Numbered from the stretch's first letter, positions 15,899 through 24,978 are shown. The stretch: DNA of 32,796 bases from an uncultured Spirochaetaceae bacterium (GCA_944389155.1 CALXLI010000071.1:1-32796), one strand, 5' to 3'. Made by a program: numbers and translations. Notes: a model not told the origin generated them from the sequence alone.

Positions 15899-17284
15899 AT
15901 GGTTACAGTAATAATACCGATACTGTTTCTCATGCTCGTAAGCACTGTGAAGAAGATTCCGCTCATTGGCGGCAACCTTATTGCGGCATTTATAGGAACG
16001 GGAGTCCTTTCCCTTCTCCTTGGCGGTGTATACAACCCGATCGTATGGCTTGAGTCATGGCTCACAGGCCTCAATCAGGTTGCATTCATCATCTTCATTG
16101 TTCTTTTCGGCTCTATATTCTCAGCTTTGCAGGTAAAGTCCGGTGCTATGGATACTGTGCTGAACGTGTTGCGTGCTATTTTCGGCTATACGCCACAAGG
16201 CCTTATACTCTCGATTCTCATTGCCATGTGCCTCGGAGGGTCTTTGGTTGGAACAGTTTCCGCTGTCGGCGCTGTAATCGGAATGCTCGTCGTACCAGCC
16301 ATGGATGATATGGGAATAGATCCTGACCTGAACTGTGCGATCATAGTGACAGGAGGCTCATTGGGGGCAATCATGCCGCCTATTTCAAATGCCATAAACG
16401 TCGCATGCTCGATTATAGGAATCCCTACAGATGCGACTCTCCAGATAAGCTATCTTACCGTCGGTATATCCTTTGTCCTTACATCGCTCTTCGTCTGCAA
16501 GGTATATATCGGAAAGAAGTACAAGATGCCGGAGTATCTTATTCCTACAGAGAAGGCTTCTGCCATCCTTAAGAGAGAGTGGAAGAATCTTATCCCGCTC
16601 ATGGTCCTCATCCTGATCGTTGCCCTGAACAGCATCCCCGCAATCAGCTTTGATGTCACGGGAGAGCTGTTGCGTGCAATTCCAATAGGGGATTCGAATC
16701 TATATTCTGCAATTGCCTCGATTCCTGTAATAGGGCAGCTTACGAACAATATCGTGCTGGCGCTCCTTGTCGCGATAATCGTTGCGATCGCAATCACTCC
16801 ATGTCTCAGGACAAATCTTTCAAGTGAGCTTGGTAAATCGATAAAGACTGTACGTGTAAGCATCCTTATCCAGATATTTGCCGGTTTCTTCCTTGGCGCA
16901 TTCAGGGTGGGAGGGCAGATCGCTGCTATATCAGAATGGGCAACCGGACTTAACGCGATAGCCTTGAAGCTTGGAGGCGCTGGTTCTCTCATCCTTGGAG
17001 GAATGCTGCTTGGCGCGCAGAGCACAACGCAGACATCCCTTCTTCCGATCCTTGGTCCGGCTTGGATGGCAACCGGGGTCTCTGATGTGCATGCTGCCGC
17101 TGCAAGCGCGCATCTGGCAGCAGCTGGACAGGGACTGCCTCCTGCAGACCTCAATACATTCGTCATAGCGGGGCTTGTGTCATCGCTTCTTCATAAGCAG
17201 GTAAATCCGATGAAGTCCATGCTTCTGACGGTTCCATACTGTCTCCTGCTTGCTTTCTTTGGCCTGGTGTTTCTTTTCGTATGA
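15899..17284 (+). CDS. DctM-like ion-transporter-superfamily permease
   Basis: Integral membrane transporter, about 461 residues and 11-12 hydrophobic segments. The repeated hairpin signatures SLVGTVSAVGAVIGMLVVPAMDDMG and TGGSLGAIMPPISNAINVA resemble the TRAP large subunit DctM and NhaC/GntP relatives, with SLGAIMPP the re-entrant-loop motif. No small TRAP subunit or DctP-type receptor gene is nearby, so it probably works alone as a secondary carrier of an organic anion. The ATG at 15899 has GGGAGGTGG upstream and is preferred to the GTG at 15848. A DUF3604 gene follows after 18 bp, suggesting one operon. Confidence 0.75.
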   Translation: MVTVIIPILFLMLVSTVKKIPLIGGNLIAAFIGTGVLSLLLGGVYNPIVWLESWLTGLNQVAFIIFIVLFGSIFSALQVKSGAMDTVLNVLRAIFGYTPQGLILSILIAMCLGGSLVGTVSAVGAVIGMLVVPAMDDMGIDPDLNCAIIVTGGSLGAIMPPISNAINVACSIIGIPTDATLQISYLTVGISFVLTSLFVCKVYIGKKYKMPEYLIPTEKASAILKREWKNLIPLMVLILIVALNSIPAISFDVTGELLRAIPIGDSNLYSAIASIPVIGQLTNNIVLALLVAIIVAIAITPCLRTNLSSELGKSIKTVRVSILIQIFAGFFLGAFRVGGQIAAISEWATGLNAIALKLGGAGSLILGGMLLGAQSTTQTSLLPILGPAWMATGVSDVHAAAASAHLAAAGQGLPPADLNTFVIAGLVSSLLHKQVNPMKSMLLTVPYCLLLAFFGLVFLFV

Positions 17285-17302
17285 TAAAAAGGAGGATGGA
17301 TA

Positions 17303-19492
17303 ATGAGACTTGATAAAGAATACATGGGTACTGTCACGCTCTCTCCTGATAGGGATGTCGTTGCAGGTGAGTTCTCTACGTGGACAATCACATTCACCGC
17401 TGGTGAATATGGGATAGATGATGGCGGGACGATGGTCATTGCATGGAAGAGCGTGAGCGACTGGGATTCCCCTCAGTTCGATGAACCGGATATGCCTGGC
17501 TATACAACCGTTTCCACAACGGGAAACTGCCGTGTCAGTGCAAGATACAACAAGTTTGTCCGCTCATTCGGCAACAGCATCCTCATCGATGTGAATGGTG
17601 GATATATAAAGAAGGGCGATCAGATAAGGATTGTCCTTGGAGATACAAGCAAAGGCAGTCTTGGAATGAGAGCACAGTCTTTCTGCGAGAGGGAGCATGA
17701 ATTCCGTGTTTTCCTTGATCCTTGCGGCACTGCACGCTATGAGGAGATGCCAGAGCGCCTGCGCGTCAGGATCGTTCCATCCTGGCATCATGAAATCCAG
17801 GCGATAGTCCCAGGCACCGTGACTGTCGGCGAACCCTTTGATATCTATATAAGGGCGCTTGATGAGTTCGGTAATCCTACAGGGCGCTATAGCGGTTCTG
17901 TCAAGCTCAGGTCCTCTCTCAGGAGCGAAGGCATTCCTGGATGCGTTGAGTTCCCTGAAGGCACGGATGGAGTGATCTGCGTTCCTGGATGCAGGATCAT
18001 GGAAGAGGGGTTCTGGAATCTTTCCATACGCGATGATGAACGTGGGTATTTTGCATGCAGCAATGCTTCACGTTCTGCCGCATCTCCCTCATCGCTGAAG
18101 CTTTTCTGGGGAGATATGCACGGCCAGACACGGGAAACTGTCGGAACTGGGCTTCTGGATGATTACTACTCATTTGCACGTGACAAGGCCCATGTTGACT
18201 TCACAGGCTGGCAGGGCAATGACTTTGAGGTCAGCGACGAGACATGGCTGGATATAAGGAAGCATACAAGGAAATACAATGAGGAAGGCCGGTTCCTTGT
18301 GTACCTTGGATATGAGTGGTCCGGCACAACCCCGCAGGGTGGTGATCACAATGTATACTTCCTTGATGACAACGCTGAGTTCTATCCAAGCAGCAACTGG
18401 ACAGCCACTACCGTAGATAATGCAAACAACGCAAATCCGATCACAGAGCTCTATGATAAGCTTCAGGGGCGGAAGGATGTTCTTCTCATCCCTCACATCG
18501 GAGGACGCTATGGCAATCTTGATTACTTCAATCCTGAGTTTTCGAGCGTTATAGAGATACACTCCCATCATGGCACATTCGAATGGTTTGCATTTGATGC
18601 TATGAAGAGGAGGATGAAGGTCGGCTTCATTGCGGCAAGTGATGACCATACATGCCGTCCGGGTCTTTCATATCCACTCAGCGGACATGGGAGATCTGCT
18701 TCGGGAGCGTTTGATGTAGCAAATGGCTTTACAGGGGTATTTGCTCCTGAACTTACCAAGAAAGCTATCTGGGATGCTATCAAGGCAAGGCATTGCTATG
18801 CTTCCACATTTGACAGGATCTATCTTGAGACCGGAATAGGGGAGCTCTTCATGGGCGATGAGGGGACTGTAAGCGGTAATCCTGTACTGAAGATAAAGGC
18901 TGCCGGAAACTATCCGATAGAGAGTTATGAGGTCTATGACTGGGATAAGCTTGTCCATAAGGCAGAATGTCTTGAAAAGGACAGGAAGCGCATCCGCATA
19001 CGCTGGAGCGGGGTAGTGTACAGAGGCCGTGGCAAGTCTGCGAAGTGGGATGGCATGATCTATGTCCGCGATGGAAAGATAGCGAGTGCTGAGAAGTATG
19101 CATTTGACCGCATCGACCAGGGCATTGTCATAAAGTCCGATAAATATGTCAAGTTCACATCATCCACATCAGGTGATTACGATGGCATGATCCTGGAGAT
19201 AGAGGCCTCTGATGATACGGTTATCGGGTTCTCGTCGAAGGTTGGAGCTGCAGAAGCAAGCTATGAGAAGATCATGAATGAGGGCTTCTCAAAGGAAATG
19301 GGAGGGCTGAATCTCCGTCTTGAGATGGCTCCGGCGTTCGCTGCTGTTGAAGAGGATGAGTATCCAGAGAGAAGCCGCCTTGATGCATCTGTCGATCTTC
19401 CAGAAGAGAAGGGGGAGCATGCATATTGGGTAAAGGTTCTCCAGAGCAACGGAAACGCAGCCTGGTCCTCCCCGATTTTCGTCAAGCAATGA
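17303..19492 (+). CDS. DUF3604 (PHP-like) metal-dependent hydrolase
   Basis: 729 residues, no signal peptide. Residues 1-265 are beta-rich and probably include an accessory sandwich domain (VPGTVTVGEPFDIYIRALDEFGNPT looks like an immunoglobulin-like strand pattern). The catalytic region opens with WGDMHGQT at about 269-276, continues through GGDHNVYFLDD, PHIGGRYG and EIHSHHG, and reaches IAASDDHT with SDDH at 446-449. These histidines and aspartates match PHP-superfamily metal-binding motifs. The biochemical function of DUF3604 is not established to my knowledge. AAGGAGG precedes the ATG. Pairing with a permease suggests it processes the imported compound. Confidence 0.8.
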   Translation: MRLDKEYMGTVTLSPDRDVVAGEFSTWTITFTAGEYGIDDGGTMVIAWKSVSDWDSPQFDEPDMPGYTTVSTTGNCRVSARYNKFVRSFGNSILIDVNGGYIKKGDQIRIVLGDTSKGSLGMRAQSFCEREHEFRVFLDPCGTARYEEMPERLRVRIVPSWHHEIQAIVPGTVTVGEPFDIYIRALDEFGNPTGRYSGSVKLRSSLRSEGIPGCVEFPEGTDGVICVPGCRIMEEGFWNLSIRDDERGYFACSNASRSAASPSSLKLFWGDMHGQTRETVGTGLLDDYYSFARDKAHVDFTGWQGNDFEVSDETWLDIRKHTRKYNEEGRFLVYLGYEWSGTTPQGGDHNVYFLDDNAEFYPSSNWTATTVDNANNANPITELYDKLQGRKDVLLIPHIGGRYGNLDYFNPEFSSVIEIHSHHGTFEWFAFDAMKRRMKVGFIAASDDHTCRPGLSYPLSGHGRSASGAFDVANGFTGVFAPELTKKAIWDAIKARHCYASTFDRIYLETGIGELFMGDEGTVSGNPVLKIKAAGNYPIESYEVYDWDKLVHKAECLEKDRKRIRIRWSGVVYRGRGKSAKWDGMIYVRDGKIASAEKYAFDRIDQGIVIKSDKYVKFTSSTSGDYDGMILEIEASDDTVIGFSSKVGAAEASYEKIMNEGFSKEMGGLNLRLEMAPAFAAVEEDEYPERSRLDASVDLPEEKGEHAYWVKVLQSNGNAAWSSPIFVKQ

Positions 19493-19505
19493 CTGTGTGG
19501 AGCAT

Positions 19506-19535
19506 AGAGAGCGTCTGATCGGCGCTCTCTGGTTT
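19506..19535. terminator. Terminator between convergent genes
   Basis: AGAGAGCG (19506-19513) and CGCTCTCT (19523-19530) form an 8-bp GC-rich stem with a 9-nt loop, followed on the plus strand by GGTTTTG. It lies 14 bp after the DUF3604 stop and just before the end of the minus-strand receptor gene, so it may serve both, though the U-tract is short. Confidence 0.6.
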
Positions 19536-19543
19536 TGATTGGA

Positions 19544-20824
19544 TTACTGCTCTGCAAGCAGCTCTTCTGCCCTTGCAACGAATGCCGTTGCCGCGTCTTC
19601 TGCTGACAGTTCGCCTGCGCGTATGGACTCAGACATCGTATTTGCTATCGCCTCGATCTGATAGCTTGCTGCAGGATCCGGTGCATCGATTGCTGTTGCA
19701 ACCTGAGCAACATCGCTGACATATCTGAATACAGCAGCGTTTGATTCATCTACCATTGACTCAAGGTGTTCAGTGATCTCGGTATTGATAGGAATACCTC
19801 GTTCTCCAAGCATTATCTCATTGGCTTCCTCGCTGTTTATGAACCAGTTTATGAACTCAACAGCTTCCCTCTTATGAGGTGAGCTTTCTGCAACCGACAG
19901 AAGCATTGATGGCATGAGATACATAGGATTCTGCACCGCATCGCTCTTTGTCGGATACATTGCGATCCCAAGCTCCTTGCCAGCTGCGCCTGCTATTGCC
20001 CCAGCTTGATTTGACCAGGAGAAATCATTCCAGACAGAGCCATCTACTATAGGCTTCATCTCTACGATGTTCGGATCTTTCTCGCTGAGAAGATCCTGCG
20101 GGATTGCTGAAGGGGACTTGCTGAATCTTTCAACATTCCTGAAGTGCTCAAGCATAGAGCCTTCATAGCCATCCGCAAGTTCATTGAATACCTGATTCCC
20201 ATTTGTCCTTGAGGCAATATGCATCATGTTGATGCCACCATCGAAATAGGTCCTCACTCCTGTCTTTTCGTAGATTTCCTCACCAATGGAGAGAAGCTCA
20301 TCGAATGTAGGCTGCAGCGGGACTGTGACACCTGCCTCTTCAACAAGGGCTTTATCATAGAACATGGCAAGCGCATTGCTTCCTGTGGAAATAGCATAGC
20401 ATCTGCCGTCTGTAGAACCGCTTTCTATGATGCTCTCAGGTATGGCGGATGTATCGAAAGTGCCATCTTCGATGTATGGGGTGAGATCAGCCAGTACTCC
20501 ATTTCCCTGATATTGATTGTAATAAGTGTATGCCATCGTGATGATATCAGGGGTATTGCCGCCTGCTGTGAATGCTGCAAGACGGTCCCAGTAGCCTGCC
20601 CAATCAGTGAATTCTGGCTGTATATCTATTTCAGGATGCAGCTCTTCGTATAGCGCTATGATCTGAGATGTCTGGTCGTTGCGGAGCTGGTTCCCCCACC
20701 AGTAGAATCTCAGTACGGTCTTTCCGTCACTTTCAGCACTCTCCCCAGCTCCTCCTGCAGATAGGAGAGAGCATAGCAGGAAGAGGGCAAAAAGCAATGA
20801 TAATATGGATTTTCTTCTGCTCAT
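19544..20824 (-). CDS. Family-1 extracellular solute-binding protein (sugar type)
   Basis: Periplasmic receptor of a carbohydrate ABC importer, about 426 residues. The signal peptide (MSRRKSILSLLFALFLLCSLLS) is followed by AGGAGES with no cysteine at the expected lipid site, so it is probably secreted by signal peptidase I. The SBP_bac_1 pattern is clear: VLRFYWWGNQLRNDQTSQII, WAGYWDRLAAFTAGGNTPDIITM, and WFINSEEANEIMLGERGIPIN near the end. An AAAGGAG site sets the ATG at 20824. No permease or ATPase gene is nearby, so it must share membrane components encoded elsewhere or supply binding only. Confidence 0.88.
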   Translation of the reverse strand: MSRRKSILSLLFALFLLCSLLSAGGAGESAESDGKTVLRFYWWGNQLRNDQTSQIIALYEELHPEIDIQPEFTDWAGYWDRLAAFTAGGNTPDIITMAYTYYNQYQGNGVLADLTPYIEDGTFDTSAIPESIIESGSTDGRCYAISTGSNALAMFYDKALVEEAGVTVPLQPTFDELLSIGEEIYEKTGVRTYFDGGINMMHIASRTNGNQVFNELADGYEGSMLEHFRNVERFSKSPSAIPQDLLSEKDPNIVEMKPIVDGSVWNDFSWSNQAGAIAGAAGKELGIAMYPTKSDAVQNPMYLMPSMLLSVAESSPHKREAVEFINWFINSEEANEIMLGERGIPINTEITEHLESMVDESNAAVFRYVSDVAQVATAIDAPDPAASYQIEAIANTMSESIRAGELSAEDAATAFVARAEELLAEQ

Positions 20825-20850
20825 AAATGGACTCCTTTGTCCAAGGATAC

Positions 20851-20870
20851 CATAACGGAAATCAGTTATG
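20851..20870. promoter_or_regulatory. Short inverted repeat upstream of the solute-binding gene
   Basis: CATAAC (20851-20856) and GTTATG (20865-20870) form a 6-bp dyad with an 8-bp gap, in the 58 bp between the DUF4097 gene stop and the receptor start codon. It could be an operator or a weak hairpin; there is no U-tract. Confidence 0.3.
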
Positions 20871-20882
20871 AGAAAGAAAATA

Positions 20883-21539
20883 TCATCTGCCAAGGAATTC
20901 TATGGCTATATCTCCATTGTTGGCATTGAGCTGGAGGCTTTTATCTCCGCTTTCCTTGCTTTCGATATTCGTATCACCTTTCTTGATCTCTACGGATATG
21001 GAGTATTCCTCATAGCTTCCGGCAATGGATCCCTTTATGTTTCCGTTCTTTGCGTTCAGATTGATGGAACTGCCTGCTGATAGGCCTGTGAATACGACAT
21101 CGCCTCCGTTTGATGAAAGAGTCACATCATCATTTACCGAAAGCCCCTGCACATCTATCTTTTCATTCGTTGTTGCTATCTCAAGCGAGCCAAGGAGTGC
21201 ATTCGGAACCTCAAGGGTTATCATCCTGTTGCTTATCGAAGGCTTTGTGCCGATGTAGTCCGTCCAATCCTTGTTCGTCACGCCCTTTATTGTCAGCTTC
21301 CCGCCCTCAAGTTCTGCGCTGTAGCTTTCCTTGCTGCTTTCAAAGCCTGAGAAACGTATCTGGCTGTCTGCAGATGTAACGACATCTATCCTTCTGTCCC
21401 TTACGTCTATCGCAATCATGTTTACCACTGAAATATCATGGCTATACTCATATGGTACGAAATTCTCATCCACCGTGCAGCTTGCGCTGAGAATGGAGCA
21501 GAGTGCCATGCATAATGCAAATAGTGCTTTTCTTTTCAT
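20883..21539 (-). CDS. DUF4097-family lipoprotein
   Basis: 218 residues. The signal peptide MKRKALFALCMALCSILSASC ends in the lipobox SASC with the lipidated cysteine at residue 21. The mature part is a run of short beta strands with asparagine/glycine turns (LTIKGVTN, EKIDVQGLSVNDDVTLSSNGGDVVFTGL, LNAKNGNIKGSI, LQLNANNGDIAIEFLG), the repetitive right-handed beta-helix pattern of DUF4097 (putative adhesin). GAGAGGAAAAC precedes the chosen ATG at 21539; a second in-frame ATG lies six codons upstream. It is divergent from a MerR regulator and 58 bp upstream of the solute-binding gene on the same strand. Confidence 0.75.
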   Translation of the reverse strand: MKRKALFALCMALCSILSASCTVDENFVPYEYSHDISVVNMIAIDVRDRRIDVVTSADSQIRFSGFESSKESYSAELEGGKLTIKGVTNKDWTDYIGTKPSISNRMITLEVPNALLGSLEIATTNEKIDVQGLSVNDDVTLSSNGGDVVFTGLSAGSSINLNAKNGNIKGSIAGSYEEYSISVEIKKGDTNIESKESGDKSLQLNANNGDIAIEFLGR

Positions 21540-21601
21540 GTTTTCCTCTCTATTCATGGTTTTGCTGTTGAGATCTTTTGTCTCTGGCGATAGGATGAAC
21601 C

Positions 21602-21616
21602 TTTGTGTAACACAAA
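21602..21616. promoter_or_regulatory. Perfect palindrome, candidate MerR operator
   Basis: TTTGTGT-A-ACACAAA is a perfect 15-bp palindrome in the 95-bp divergent region. On the minus strand TTGACT directly abuts it, so the dyad would sit in the spacer of the lipoprotein promoter, the arrangement MerR-family activators use to realign -35 and -10 boxes. The -10 (near CATCCT, 19-bp spacing) is poor, which also suits an activator-dependent promoter. Confidence 0.6.
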
Positions 21617-21634
21617 AGTCAACAAGGATTTTCC

Positions 21635-22420
21635 ATGAAAGAGAAAGAGTTTTTCCAAATAGGTGAAGCTGCTGAAATAGCGAATACGACAAGCGAGACG
21701 CTCCGGCATTACGATCGCATAGGGCTCGTGAGGCCAAGCCGCAAGGACAAGTGGACAAACTACAGATACTATACGAAGCAGGATATCGTCCGCATCAATA
21801 CAGTCAGGGCCCTTCAGGTCATGGATCTCTCTCTTGATGAGATAAGGAAAGTGCTTGCCTATGACGACCTTGGGAAGATAGTCGAGTTCCTTTCCCGGGC
21901 AGAGAAGAAAGCGGATGAGAAGATTGCCGCCATCAAGAACAGCAAGGCGAAGATAAAGGCGGCAAAAGCTGATTATGAAAGGAAGCTCAGATGGAAGGAG
22001 TGCGGCCAGGGATCATATATAAGGGAAATCCCTGAGCGTGTGATACTTCTTTCAGATACACTTGAGAAGCCAACCCTTGATAACCTCTGGAACTATCTCA
22101 GCCATTTCTACGATAAAGTCACGCCAAGGCTGAAGGATGATTTCTATTTTGAGGATCTTGCGGGGATATATACGGAAAAGAATATGTCGAGGCTCTTTGC
22201 CCTCTGCGTGCGCTACTGTGAGATTGATGGACTTAGAAGGCTTCCTGCTGGAAAGTATCTATGTGCCTCTTCAAATGAAGAGGATAGGGAAGAGACTGTA
22301 CGGAGGCTTTTATCGGAAGCTGAGGGCGGGTATGGGGCGAAGCCTCAGTTTGTTCTGCAGCTCGTGATTGTCTCCGGAATACTGCATTGGAACTATGAAG
22401 TACAGGTGTATATTGGATAG
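21635..22420 (+). CDS. MerR-family transcriptional regulator with GyrI-like effector domain
   Basis: 261 residues. The N-terminal winged HTH is standard (FQIGEAAEIANTTSETLRHYDRIGLVRPSRKD, then YRYYTKQDIVRINTVRALQVMDLSLDEI). The dimer helix is at about 85-120 (LSRAEKKADEKIAAIKNSKAKIKAAKADYERKL in pieces). The C-terminal part (about 125-261) ends in VLQLVIVSGILHWNYEVQVYIG and looks like a BmrR/GyrI-type small-molecule domain. An AAGGA site precedes the ATG. It shares a divergent promoter region with the DUF4097 lipoprotein gene, which it probably controls. Confidence 0.88.
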   Translation: MKEKEFFQIGEAAEIANTTSETLRHYDRIGLVRPSRKDKWTNYRYYTKQDIVRINTVRALQVMDLSLDEIRKVLAYDDLGKIVEFLSRAEKKADEKIAAIKNSKAKIKAAKADYERKLRWKECGQGSYIREIPERVILLSDTLEKPTLDNLWNYLSHFYDKVTPRLKDDFYFEDLAGIYTEKNMSRLFALCVRYCEIDGLRRLPAGKYLCASSNEEDREETVRRLLSEAEGGYGAKPQFVLQLVIVSGILHWNYEVQVYIG

Positions 22421-22500
22421 CACTTTGCCATAATCGCTTTATTTTCTGTGTAAAAACCTCCAGATTGCTGATAAGCTATCTACAATAAGTGAGGTAAAAC

Positions 22501-23919
22501 ATGTTAGTCGATACAAAAGCAAGAGTTGGCGTGTTCTCAATCGCACTGGGGGCATATCTTCCGCAGTTCCCTTCGCTTGTACCTGAGTTCAAGGCTCAGT
22601 ATGAAGCATTCAAGAAGACTCTCCCTGATACAGTCGATGTGATTGACGGAGGCCTTGTCACTACAAAGGAGCAGTCCCAGGAAGCAGGAGATAAATTCAG
22701 GGCGGCTGATGTTGATCTTGTGATCATGCAGCTTCTTACATATGCAACATCATATAACATGCTCCCTGCGGTGAAGGACCTTGACGTGCCTGTCGTGCTT
22801 GTGAATATGCAGAAGCTCAAGGCGCTTGACTATGACCATACGGACATAGCTACCTGGCTTGGCGAGGGCTATGCCTGCGGCGCTGTCGGTGAGATGGTTG
22901 CAGACCTTGAGAGATTCGGGAAGAGACATGCTGTGATAACAGGCGTTGTCGAAGGTGGAGACGAAGAGGCGCAGAAGGAAATCGAGGACTGGTGCAGGGC
23001 AGCCCAGGTGAGAAGAAGATTCCGTGATACGAACATAGCGCAGATCGGCCGTCCATATCCTGGGATGATGGATCTTTACATCGATGAGTCGAATCTCTAC
23101 AGGCGGATGGGGCTTTATACAAAGCAGTTCGACTGGGAGAAGATGTGGGCGATTGCAGATAACGTGACAGATGAAAGTGCTATCAGGAGCAAGGCTGAGG
23201 ATATTCTCAATACCTTTGATATAGAGGGTGGCGGCAGCATAGAGGAAGTCTGGGAGATGGCGCGCTATGTCGTAGCTTTCGAGAAGTGGGTAAAGGACGA
23301 GAAGCTTGGCCTTATTGCATCGCACTATGATGGATTCGCAACAGGCAAGGCCGGAGTGCTCGACAGCATGCTCATCCCAGCGTTCTCAATGCTTATAAAG
23401 CAGGGTACTGCCTGTGCTGTTGAGGGTGATATGAAGGTTGCGATGGCAATGAGCATCCTCAAGACCATATCCGGAATGGGGCAGCTTGCAGAGATGTACT
23501 CGATTGATTTCAATGATGATATCGCGATAATCGGACACAGCGGATCCGGAGATGCGGATATCTCAAGCAGGAAGCCGACTATGAAGATAGTCAAGGTCTT
23601 CCATGGAAAGACCGGAGGCGGTTATCTCACGCAGTTCTATCCTCATCTTGGACCTGTTACATATCTTGCCATAACACAGGATGGAGAAGGCCATTTCAGG
23701 TTTGTCGCTGCAGAAGGTGTCAATGAAGATGGGAAGATTCTTTCCTTCGGAGATACGAATATGCGTACGCGCTTCACCTGCGGAGCCAAGGAGTTCGTCA
23801 CGCGCTGGAGCGAATGCGGGCCTACCCATCACTTTGCTGCAGCCTCTGGGCGTCACATAGACACAATACTGAAAGTCGCGAAGATACTTAACGTACCGGT
23901 TGAGATCGTAACGAGATAA
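22501..23919 (+). CDS. L-arabinose/L-fucose isomerase-like sugar isomerase
   Basis: Aldose-ketose isomerase of the AraA/FucI fold, 472 residues. Likely Mn-binding residues fall where E. coli AraA has them (E306, E333, H350, H450): here E308 (AVEGDM), E331 (LAEMYS), H346 (IGHSGSG) and H443/H444 (PTHHF). The N-terminal Rossmann-like domain (DLVIMQLLTYATSYNMLPAV) is present. It is a divergent AraA relative, so the substrate could be another pentose, a deoxysugar or a branched sugar. GTGAGGT lies before the ATG. It opens a three-gene run with a polyol dehydrogenase and a metallo-beta-lactamase-fold protein. Confidence 0.85.
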   Translation: MLVDTKARVGVFSIALGAYLPQFPSLVPEFKAQYEAFKKTLPDTVDVIDGGLVTTKEQSQEAGDKFRAADVDLVIMQLLTYATSYNMLPAVKDLDVPVVLVNMQKLKALDYDHTDIATWLGEGYACGAVGEMVADLERFGKRHAVITGVVEGGDEEAQKEIEDWCRAAQVRRRFRDTNIAQIGRPYPGMMDLYIDESNLYRRMGLYTKQFDWEKMWAIADNVTDESAIRSKAEDILNTFDIEGGGSIEEVWEMARYVVAFEKWVKDEKLGLIASHYDGFATGKAGVLDSMLIPAFSMLIKQGTACAVEGDMKVAMAMSILKTISGMGQLAEMYSIDFNDDIAIIGHSGSGDADISSRKPTMKIVKVFHGKTGGGYLTQFYPHLGPVTYLAITQDGEGHFRFVAAEGVNEDGKILSFGDTNMRTRFTCGAKEFVTRWSECGPTHHFAAASGRHIDTILKVAKILNVPVEIVTR

Positions 23920-23934
23920 AAAACAGGAGGGGCT

Positions 23935-24978
23935 ATGAAAGTTGCTGTCATGGAAGGAATCGGCCATATTGAGATACAGGAGAGGCCTATTCCGGAAATC
24001 AAGGCAGGGGAAGTGCTGATCAGGATCGGCTATGTCGGTATCTGCGGAAGCGATGTCCATTATTTTGAGACAGGTGCGATAGGTGACTTTGTCGTAGAGC
24101 CTCCTTTCGTGCTTGGCCATGAAGCTGCCGGGGTTGTTGTTGCTCTTGGAAGCGGGGTGGAGAACCTCAAGGTCGGGGATCGTGTTGCGCTTGAGCCTGG
24201 AAAGACCTGTGGACACTGTGAGTTCTGCAGGAGCGGAAAATACAACCTGTGCCCATCTGTACAGTTCTTCGCGACACCGCCATACGATGGCGTATTCCAG
24301 GAATATGTATCATATGATGCGTCGATGTGCTTTAAGCTTCCTGATGATGTTTCCCTGATGGAGGGCGCTCTCATAGAGCCGCTTGCTGTCGGCTTCCATG
24401 CTGCAAACCAGGCTGATGCCCATATTGGAAAGAATGCTGTCGTCTTCGGTTCAGGCTGCATCGGCCTTATGTCTCTGCTTGCTCTTAAGGCAGAGGGCGT
24501 AACTGATGTATATGTTGTCGATGTCATGGACAGGAGGCTTGAGAAGGCCGCTGAGCTTGGTGCGTCAGCGGTTGTCAACAGCAGCAGGGAAGATGCCATC
24601 GGGAAGATTGCGGAGATCGCAGGCGGCTATGGTGTTGATATCGCGATAGATACATCTGGTGCTGATGCGGCTATCAATCAGGCGATAAGGATGGTAAAGC
24701 CAGGCGGAACCATAGTCTGCGTTGGCTACAGCAAGAGCGGCAAGGTCACTCTTGATATGTCCGTGGCCCTGAATAAGGAAATAACATTCCGCACGGTATT
24801 CCGCTATAGGCACATCTATCCAATGGCTATTGCGGCTGTTGCGAGCGGAAAGGTCAACCTGAAGGATGTCGTTACTGATAAGTTCATGCTCTCTGATATC
24901 CAGGAGGCTATGGAGAGAAGCGTCAGCGATAAAGCGGATATAGTGAAAGCTGTCATCGAAGTTGCAGGTGAGTGCTGA
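23935..24978 (+). CDS. Zinc-dependent polyol (sorbitol/xylitol-type) dehydrogenase
   Basis: Medium-chain dehydrogenase/reductase, 347 residues. Catalytic zinc ligands are in GICGSDVHYF (C38) and GHEAAG (H60/E61), with the later E in LIEPLAVGFH. The structural zinc site is intact: CGHCEFCRSGKYNLC. The NAD-binding motif is VFGSGCIGLMSLL, with strand end VVDVMD indicating NAD preference. The closest pattern is sorbitol/xylitol dehydrogenase. It lies 15 bp after the isomerase with AGGAGGGG before the ATG, so it probably oxidises or reduces the isomerase product or substrate in one pathway. Confidence 0.92.
   Translation: MKVAVMEGIGHIEIQERPIPEIKAGEVLIRIGYVGICGSDVHYFETGAIGDFVVEPPFVLGHEAAGVVVALGSGVENLKVGDRVALEPGKTCGHCEFCRSGKYNLCPSVQFFATPPYDGVFQEYVSYDASMCFKLPDDVSLMEGALIEPLAVGFHAANQADAHIGKNAVVFGSGCIGLMSLLALKAEGVTDVYVVDVMDRRLEKAAELGASAVVNSSREDAIGKIAEIAGGYGVDIAIDTSGADAAINQAIRMVKPGGTIVCVGYSKSGKVTLDMSVALNKEITFRTVFRYRHIYPMAIAAVASGKVNLKDVVTDKFMLSDIQEAMERSVSDKADIVKAVIEVAGEC

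Noticed and set aside
16450..17166. 238-codon minus-strand frame inside the DctM-like permease
   Set aside because: Antisense of hydrophobic coding sequence; no SD, no motifs, and the plus-strand membrane protein is clear.
22750..23325. 191-codon minus-strand frame inside the sugar isomerase
   Set aside because: It lies wholly antisense to the conserved isomerase and lacks any recognisable domain.
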